Origin: Zhengitettix transpicula
Taxonomy: Eukaryota > Arthropoda > Insecta > Orthoptera > Tetrigidae
Direction: 5' to 3'
DNA length: 64,000 bases
NCBI GenBank assembly: GCA_037074705.1
Contig: CM073592.1
Location: 30,290,629-30,354,628, forward strand
Below are positions 56,166 through 64,000 of this stretch, one piece after another. How positions within the stretch are numbered: position 1 is the first letter of the stretch; each line of letters starts with the position of its first letter. The translations under genes and the position numbers were made by a program. The notes below the pieces were generated by a model. The model was given only the letters and a program-made list of their open reading frames with translations. It was not told the DNA's origin and did not search any database.

Positions 56166-56880
56166 ATTTACAGACCAAGTCCCAGAACCTTCCAGCAGGC
56201 ACAACAATTTTAGTTGAATAACGAAACTATAATATGAAATTGAGCATGTTTTAGTGCAACTGTGGAATCCACTACTTGAAACAGACCGAACTCCCGTTCA
56301 TCAGATGCCGGAATGAAAAAAAAAAATCCCATTTGCAGTATTGAATAACAAGTAACAGTATCCTGTAACAGTTAGCCGTAACGTTATACTTCTCATTATC
56401 TGTGAGTCTGCAAGTCTCCATTGTTTCGTTTATCGTGATCTGAGCTTCCTGAATATATATTTCTTGCATACTTAGCAAACAACGCAATGAGCTCACACAT
56501 GCACAGTCGCTTCCTCCTTTATCACGGTATTTTCTTTTAATATTCGAAGCTAAAATTACTTCCATAAAAATAATATTTATCCCCATTTCAGAGTCAGATA
56601 CCAACTATTTTTTCCATTTCCTTTGCAGGCTAGTTTCTCATTCTCTGAAGTTTCACCTTAAGACCAGTACTAAAAATTCAGGAGCTTACGTGAAAATAAA
56701 CTAGTTTAAAGTAAACTTTCGTAAAAAACTGTAAACAATAAATTCTATTTTCTACAAGTAAAATTTATAATTATGGAAATTATTTCGTAATGTGAAATAC
56801 TAAAGTGACAGTCCGTTTTTTTTAAACTTTATCAGTTTCTTTTGAAAGTGTTCAATAATTAAACTTTAAACGCTGTCGAA
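56166..56880. other. Intergenic; no gene seen
   Basis: A 110-codon minus frame (56272-56604) is not recognised. The rest is AT-rich. Confidence 0.45.
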
Positions 56881-57112
56881 CGGACAAGTACCCAATGCCC
56901 GACCTACCCGATGCAGGTTTTCTATGGTTTTCCCTGCATTTCTTTAGGCGAATGCCGGGTAGGATCCTTAAAATATAGCCCGGGGGCCCTGGTAACCCTT
57001 GGCTACCTTCCTCTACCCTTCCGCATCCCCCCTTTCAAATCCCTTCCTATGCTATTAATGGGGAGTTGCCCAACGTGGATTACCCTCAAATAGCCTGTTG
57101 CCCTAAAAAAAA
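56881..57112 (+). mobile_element. Family S retroposon, 5'-truncated
   Basis: Runs from GGACAAGTACCCAATGCCC to GTTGCCCTAAAAAAAAA, about the last 230 bp, with the central CCTACCCG...CGGGTAGG stem intact. Confidence 0.92.
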
Positions 57113-59072
57113 ATTATTATTTTTCACTAGAAAAAACTTTATAATTGTAACTAATAAAAATTGACACTTTTTTCTTATTTACATATAATTATATCCAGTT
57201 TATTAATATAAATTTTAATAACATAATTAAGGGCTTTTCTTTTAGGGTTTGAATGGGCATATTCTGTGTATTTAAAAGTCCCTTATCAACATTTGGAATT
57301 GAAATCAGTCAGATTAGTATTGTAGAATTAACTTTAAAAAAATTGTTATTCTTTAAAGATTTATTTTCATTATATGTTGTAGAATCTCCTGCAGTGCGTA
57401 TTGCGAATTAATAATTATACGTTTAATTCAATCGCAACGTTTTTGGTTTCGATAAAAAATATGAAAGCCGAAATTGAATAATGTATTAGAAGACACATAA
57501 TGTACAGATTTCCGAATTTCTTCACACTAAAAAATCACCGATCTTAAAAAATTATTGTTCATTAATTAATTTCTAGTAATAAGTACGTCCTGGCAAGATT
57601 ATCCCAAACTGCTGCCAAGGATCACACCCGGAAGCAAAGCGCAATATTATGTCTCTGTGTTTTACTCTCCCATCTTCTTTTTATTCTTCTTACTCGTTAG
57701 AGATGAATATAGTCATTAAAAGCGTGATCCTGGGATTCCACTTTCCAGAGATTTACCGACCATAAACGTCGAAATGACAATAAATTAGCATTGATAAAAG
57801 TAATATAGTGCCACAGCGAACAATAGGCATATAACGGAAGGCAAAAAACAACATGTTCGAGAAAATGTACGAGCACAGCACTTACATTTTAATTTTTTTA
57901 GCTGTAAATTCAATATTGTTATGTTCCATGGAATTATTCATTTCGTTTATCTTTGTGTATATTTTCCTTTCCGATGATTTGTTGCTATTCGTGTTATTAT
58001 AATTTTTCCACAGTTGCTGCATAAATACCACCGGAAATAAGTGTTGATTTAGGTCAATGACAAAGTCTAGGAAGGATATAGTCTTTTATAACAACTGTCG
58101 ATTATTTTTAATCTATCAGGTCATGAACTGTAAACGTCGATATTTATGTTTGTTCATAGACATGCTTAACGAGTAATAGTGGTAGAATTACAAACCGACG
58201 CTATGCTGAAGAAACGCCTCACTCGCTCAGAAGGAAAGAAAAAAGAAAGACCCGGAAATGACAAGGAAAAATTTATCGATTCTTCAACTGTACAGGAGAA
58301 ATGCGTTGGGTCAAACGATCGAGGAACAACCAACGGGGAGAGTAAGGATTTGATTTTGAAAATTGAGTCGCACGTGTCATTGCATTTCATATATTTTATA
58401 ACGAATGTGAAACCTGGAGCGCGTAACATTTCAACACGAGCCGCGCTGGTGTAGTCATTAATCTGAATTTCACTGAAAGCAATCAACATAATGGTGGTAC
58501 CCGCAGGACAAATTTACAAACTGATAATTCCGCAATCACGTCTCCAATCACCCTAACAAAAACGATAACAGAAAATCTAGCATCATTCGATTTTACGTTT
58601 AGCAGCAAATAATAATGAATGTCAAAAGAAACTCTTGTTATATTTTTCTGCTACACATATTGATGATGATTTTACGATTACTTCATCAATTGTTCCCTAT
58701 TCACATATATATTAGCCAATTCTGGTCATGCAAAACGCAACCTATTCACTTGATATCTTACTGTATCTTTGTTTGGCTTAGAGTTGTGGACGTCGCCCCG
58801 CGATGTACTGCGCCGCAACTCCCTGCGGCAATAGAAACAGGCACAACTCCTATGTAGAATTTCCAGTGACATGTCCTTCAAATGAGGCGCTACGACTCTT
58901 ACACGAACTCAAATAGAATTTGAAATAGAAAAGTAATAACCAGAAAATAAAAGAACGTTTGTAGAATCAGTTTCTAAGACCCTGTTCAGATAGTGAATTA
59001 AATTTTCCATACTTCTTAAAAAATACTTGAGTACCCGTGAATTTGTTCTAAATAGAAAACCCTGGTTTTACC
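57113..59072. other. Intergenic; no gene seen
   Basis: Overlapping frames on opposite strands at 58166-58489 (107 codons minus, 91 plus) are not recognised. The rest is AT-rich. Confidence 0.45.
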
Positions 59073-59197
59073 CGGGGCCAACTTTTTTTACAACAACGTT
59101 TCGACGGCAAACTCCTCCATCGTCGTCAGGTTGATAGTCAACTTGATGATGATGGCGAATCTTGTGGTCGAAACATAGTTGAATAAAACTTTGGCCC
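59073..59197. repeat. Inverted-repeat module with hammerhead-like cores
   Basis: GGGGCCAACTTTTTTTACAA (left) and ACTTTGGCCC (right) bound two inverted arms. The left arm on the minus strand reads CTGACGA, C, GATGG...CCGTC, GAAAC, GTTGTT. The right arm reads TTGATGA, T, GATGG...GTGGTC, GAAAC, ATAGTT. This is the third module of the type at 16.9 and 50.3 kb. Confidence 0.55.
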
Positions 59198-60529
59198 GCG
59201 TTGAAATCCGAGAATTGTATTTGGCACTTCAGTACTATTATCCAAGTTTACAACGCACACAGAGAAACTGAACTAACATAAATTGCGAATTTTCATTAAG
59301 TGACCTGTGATAAAGTTATTGATGTTTCAACGTGACAAGAAACTTTATTTCGTTACATAAAAGTGGGCAACTAATCGTTCAATTATTACAAAACTTGGGC
59401 ATATTATTCTTGGGTTTATCCAATTGTATATTTAAGAACAGTCGTGTACTTTAGAAGACATTTCATCACAGATCGGGATCAAATAAGTAACAACTGTTCG
59501 CAAGATATCGAATAGAACCCCTTATTAGCAAGCTCTGTGAAAGAAGTAAAGAAAACAATGCTTGTATGGGATGTGAAGCGTATTCTCGAAATAATTGGAG
59601 TACAAAGCATGAAAATAACTTTACTGTGGATTGGGAAACCTTACACGATCCTCTCTGCGCAGAGTGAACTATGATTCAGGCGACAATAATGACAACAACT
59701 CCACATTCGGGCATAATGCCAACGGCGAAGATGGGAAACACTTCATGTTCAACCGCCTTCAAATTAAATATTCAGTTGCACAAATTGCCAAATTCAGTAT
59801 TAAAAATAATAGGTCAATAAGGCTTACGTCGATTGTCCGGGCACTAATGGAGAATTAAATAAAGTAAACGAGGTCGGGGAGGTACACTCAGTATTTACAC
59901 AGTTCACAAATATTAATATGCACACTTCACGACTATTTATTCCCCCTGTTCATGCAAACACTCACAGGTAATGCCATTTATGTAGACTTCGTCATTCACT
60001 CACTGAGCCTGTCCTGGTCTGACTGATTATGTTTACTTTCAACTAACTATGCTAGAGTGCATTAACTGTTACGTACTGGCTTGATCGATTTATACTATCG
60101 ATTAAATACTATGCTTTTCATAGACCGTTCTAGTCTCAACGTTGAACCTAAACTGCGCACATCTCCCGTTGCTGATGTTCCCCTATGGCTTCCACAAGAA
60201 TGGCTAGTGAAACATCTCACTCGTTTCATTAGTTTAAAATAAATGTTTTTATTACTGAAAGGAGACTCGACAGAACCGGGAACCAAACCTCTGCTAAGTA
60301 CACATCTGCTGTAACCATCTGAGGTACCCTGTCGACATCAATTCCTCACGAGTCTTCTCTAAGTCTCTACTGTAAATTAGACATTTTTGATAAACCTACA
60401 ATTTAAAATTCCCATTCTTACGTGACCTTATTTTTTAAAATTTATTTAATTAACGTACCACAGTTAAACATATTCAATGTTCAGCTTGGTGTAATTTAAT
60501 TAATGAAATGAGAAGTTTTTATTGAAGAA
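59198..60529. other. Intergenic; no gene seen
   Basis: A possible tRNA-like patch near 60260-60335 (minus strand, TTTGGTTCCCGGTTCTG) is too weak to call. Frames are short. Confidence 0.45.
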
Positions 60530-61299
60530 CTAGCTGGGTGCGCGGCGTTGCCCGAGATGTCATTTATCTATAACCCCGATATGACTCCAATTTCGGCTGC
60601 TTTTGCGCAATTTTTATGTAACGAACCCTTACCATTATAATTAACTCTGAAAAATATTTCTTCAACGCAAATATCTGCCGTGTTTGCATGTTCCAAAATT
60701 TGCACCCCGCTACCCCTGCATCTGAGGGGTAAATGCCAATTTGAATGGCGTAACTACACACAGTGACTTCCATAACCTTTGATTTGACTCCAATCTCGGT
60801 TGTATTCGCGTTATTTTACTGTAAAGCATCTCCACCCCAAACCCGAAGGGTGTCCTTTTCACAGGGCGTAGGGGATGAAAATTGTATTCAGATAACATTG
60901 GTAGAAACACTATCAATATCTTTGATCCCTAAAAATATTTATCCGACTCAAATATCGGCTGTTTTAGTATGTTTAAATATTTCCACCCCCGCTTCTGGGG
61001 GTGGAAGACGCGTCTCACCCCGACAGTGTTTGTTTCCTGGTCGCAAAGAACACGTGTACGAAATTTGGTGAAAATTTCTCGACTGGTGTAGATTTGTATT
61101 TTATTTAGAAAACGTTTGTATGGGAAATAGAAAAGGGCTGTTTTTAGGGTTTTCCCGGAAATTATTCGATTTTTTCTCGCCTTTTAAACCTTCCCTAGAC
61201 CTCCACGAACATTTCAAGACTAAGGTAAGATAAATCCGTTCAGCCGTTCTCGAGTTTTAGTGAGACTAACGAACAGCAATTCATTTTTATGTATATAGA
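60530..61299 (-). mobile_element. Helitron-like element H4 with duplicated module
   Basis: 770 bp. On the minus strand it starts TCTATATACATAAAAATGAA after a host A and ends CGCACCCAGCTAG before a host T, so both Helitron-type ends are present. The interior holds two diverged direct units (CCATAACC(C/T)..GAT.TGACTCCAAT near 60570 and 60772). Each unit continues through a pyrimidine-rich block to AAATATTT...AAATATC and a CCCC block, as in H3. A 102-codon frame spans the unit and is not a gene. Confidence 0.65.
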
Positions 61300-63491
61300 T
61301 TTTGGCCTAATGTTAATGACAAATTACCTTACATTTTCGGCTAACAAAATCAGAAATTTGTATAAAAAATCTCTTAACTCCATCTATTGTCGAATCAACT
61401 TCACATATAATACGTACGTACTTCTCTGAAATAATACACCTGCATACAGCCTCACATGGGAAACTGGTTGCTCATTTACGTAACTTTATTTTAAAATTTC
61501 CGATGCACTAATTTGTTTAAAAAAATGGTAACAATTAATGGCATCATTTACTCTAATAATAACTTTAAAAATAGCATATAGAAATATGTACTATTCTTGT
61601 TTAAAATAGAACGTTGCAGTTGCCAGGATTATTTCAGCATCATTCTGAATTGTTTTGAGTGAAGTTTGGTTATTTACTGCGATTAATGAATAGACAGAAG
61701 TGCCTTTGTTCAGTTCCATACTTTTTATAGAATTATCGTGCAAGGTAAGAAGCAAGAAATAAATCGGCATTCACTTCACAATCCAAGCATTCAGAGTATT
61801 GAATTGCAGGGGGAGTTAATAACAATTACTTGCCCATGTATTACAAAAACTAATTAAAATATAATGGCACATATATGTTTTAATCAAGATAGTGTTTATG
61901 GATAGTAACAGTCAACACTATTCCTCCGAAAAAAATCAATATAGGCGTACAGTATTACCTAAATTGTCATAATTCACACTGAGATTATAAGTTTCAATAA
62001 ACAACTAACTACTACATTTTAAAATCAAATAACAGGTTTTTTTAGAAAAATTTTAATCTACTCGGATGGAGCTCGATTATTTACATGATACAACGAAACA
62101 GGAATTAGACATTTAATTGCGTAATAATATAATAATTAACTGAATTGCTACTATATAGGTAAGTAAATTGTTTCAAGGTATCTTAGGGAGGCTGAAAGAT
62201 TCATTACAAATTGAAATTGAATTAAAGGAAATATGAAGACTGATAAAAACCTTATTTCCTCACTAAGACTTTTCTAATGTTATTTTATTGGTATAATACA
62301 GATCTTTAAAATGAGTTTGGGTTTTAATAAGTTTATTTATGTGAAGAATTTATTTAGTTGAATAACAAAATAATAGAAAAAAGAATAAATCATTATAAAA
62401 TTAACATTTCCAGTTTCTCTGTTACAAGAGGTTCATCGCTAGTATTTAAGGAACGAAACTATTTTTCAATCGACGTTAGTGATCCTTATTTAATAATTAT
62501 GTTTACAAATGTTTACGGTACATACTCAGGTGAATATGAATCTCGCTACATTTTCAATATTTCCCATTAACTTAAACTCATTCCGTCTCTCTCAACCGTT
62601 TGTTTCAACTCCCTACATTACCTTCACAGAATATATTTTAAATATTGTGTCTCCTCTGCTCGATGATACAGAAGTTTAAATGTGGAATAAATAATGTTTC
62701 GTGTCTTAGATTGATGTGAAGAAAAGGACTGGGAATTAAATCCTAGGTCAATTCATCTGGATCAGAAAAAATGCTTTCGGACCATATGCAGTGGCAAAAT
62801 AACAACTAGCGTTTACGTCATATGACGAGGTGCTCCAGAGAATCGCCAGGTAGCACCTATAGAAAATGTGTGCGAACAGAATGTCGTACTTTCAGTGTCT
62901 CAGTTTAATAGATTGAATATTAACAACATTTTCTGCCACCTCAATTTATTGTTTACCGCTAGGGGATTGGAAAACCCAATAATATATCACTGTCAACTGA
63001 TTCAACGCTATTATCAACCAAGTACACATCTATTCATCTCGAACGGTCAGCTAGACAAGCAAAGATCATGAATATTCTGAATTACTAAAAGTTTTCGGGT
63101 CAGAAACAAACGAAGAAATCTGCTTGTTGGATGACTACTGTCAGTGACGAGACGAATCGCCTCAAAGCTTCAGCACGGTCGATAACATAAAAGCAGATCC
63201 GTGAGAATGGCTGTCATGCACTTGACAAGATAACAAGTGAATCCCTTGGTAAACAGCTGTCAAGTGAACAATAAGTCTCGTGGGCTTTCTATCTCACAAC
63301 GATCGACGTGCAACCTGGACTGTGTGCATTTTCAACGAGACACATCGTCGATGACTACGACATTCATATTCCTGTTCGTAAAATTCTTCTCAGTTGACAT
63401 CACAGAGTTGAGCAGACACGAATTGTATTCACTTCATTGTCTTTTTTAAAATGTAAAACTGACACTGAAATCACCTTGCGTTCAATGCAGG
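61300..63491. other. Intergenic; no gene seen
   Basis: Very AT-rich through 62700, then mixed composition. Frames of 67-70 codons are unremarkable. Confidence 0.5.
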
Positions 63492-63682
63492 TTTTTTTTT
63501 ATTATAGTCGCATCAACTGCTAATTAGCGACTTTTTTGTACACTGTTGCATTTGTCAGAGAACTAATTTCTTGGAGTAAGGAAACAGTCACACACAACAT
63601 CCATGCCCTCGCCGAGATTTGAAACCAGGACCGACCCCTGGGAATCGAGGCAGTGACGCTGACCACTACAACGCCGTTGAGA
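63492..63682 (-). mobile_element. tRNA-derived SINE
   Basis: On the minus strand the head reads GTTGTAGTGGTCAGCG (A box), GGTTTCAAATC (B box) and GGCGAGGGCATGGATG. The tail reads AGTCGCTAATTAGCAGTTGA, TGCGACT and AAAAAAAAACC, the same order and ends as the copy at 18736-18910. Confidence 0.8.
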
Positions 63683-63866
63683 AATACAGGTGCTTACATA
63701 ATAAACAGCTAGCCAAATGAGGATGAAACGAGGACATTGGCTATTCTAGACTGGATTCTCTAGTCACTGCATTATTTACGGCATGACTATCTTATCAAGG
63801 ACAATGGTTGAGTGAAATCCGAAGTCTCGCTAGTCAACAAATAGATTTGCTGAAATTTATATATAT

Positions 63867-64000
63867 ATTTTTTTAGGGCAACAGGCTACATGAGGGTGAT
63901 CCACATTGGGCAACTCCCCTTTAATAGCATAGGAAGGGATTTGAAAGGGGGGATGCGGAAGGGTAGAAGAAGGTAGCCAAGGGTTACTAGGGCCCCCGGG
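63867..64000 (-). mobile_element. Family S retroposon, cut by window end
   Basis: A reversed T-rich tail (from 63867) and GGGCAACAGGCTACATGAGG through GGGTTACTAGGGCCCCCGGG. The 5' part lies beyond the window. Confidence 0.93.

Overview
The window is AT-rich eukaryotic DNA, almost certainly from an insect. It has one GT-AG spliced odorant-binding protein gene, insect-type mariner, jockey, RTE-like, PIF/Harbinger, Helitron and LTR elements, and tRNA-derived SINEs. The density of young and decayed transposons suggests a large-genome, possibly hemimetabolous (polyneopteran) species. That placement is inference; nothing seen here fixes the species.

One convincing cellular gene is present: a six-exon odorant-binding protein gene at 33716-36330 (+) encoding 143 residues. 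It has a signal peptide, the six-cysteine OBP pattern and one additional cysteine. Its fifth intron carries a solo LTR. A mariner element (36794-38073, broken transposase) lies about 460 bp downstream. An empty copy of its insertion site sits at 43317-43421.

The dominant content is about 20 copies, in both orientations, of one roughly 500-560 bp retroposon, called family S here. They cover about an eighth of the window: 3.1, 5.4, 11.1, 12.1, 13.8, 14.1, 15.7, 29.9, 36.6, 39.8, 40.4, 42.7, 43.2, 44.3, 46.1, 46.7, 47.0, 51.6, 56.9 and 63.9 kb. Full copies have target-site duplications of 11-16 bp and an A-rich 3' end. The sense strand contains a series of perfect or near-perfect hairpins. One 5' stem is built from three different paired sequences in different copies, which suggests selection on RNA structure. 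This is the best candidate here for an undescribed system.

Other layers: (i) solo LTRs with TG...CA ends and ATAT duplications at 9.0, 15.3, 21.9 (reverse), 35.2, probably 49.7, and a truncated one at 5.7 kb; (ii) Helitron-like elements (A|TC...CTAG|T) at 7.3, 8.0, 23.7, 54.3 and 60.5 kb; (iii) three short inverted-repeat modules at 16.9, 50.3 and 59.1 kb whose arms carry a hammerhead-ribozyme-like core; (iv) a relic PIF/Harbinger element at 0.1-0.6 kb; (v) a 1.2 kb element with about 150 bp inverted repeats at 17.4 kb; (vi) RTE-like and jockey-like LINE fragments; (vii) tRNA-derived SINEs. The remaining intergenic stretches show only short open frames, microsatellites and AT-rich sequence, and are described entry by entry.
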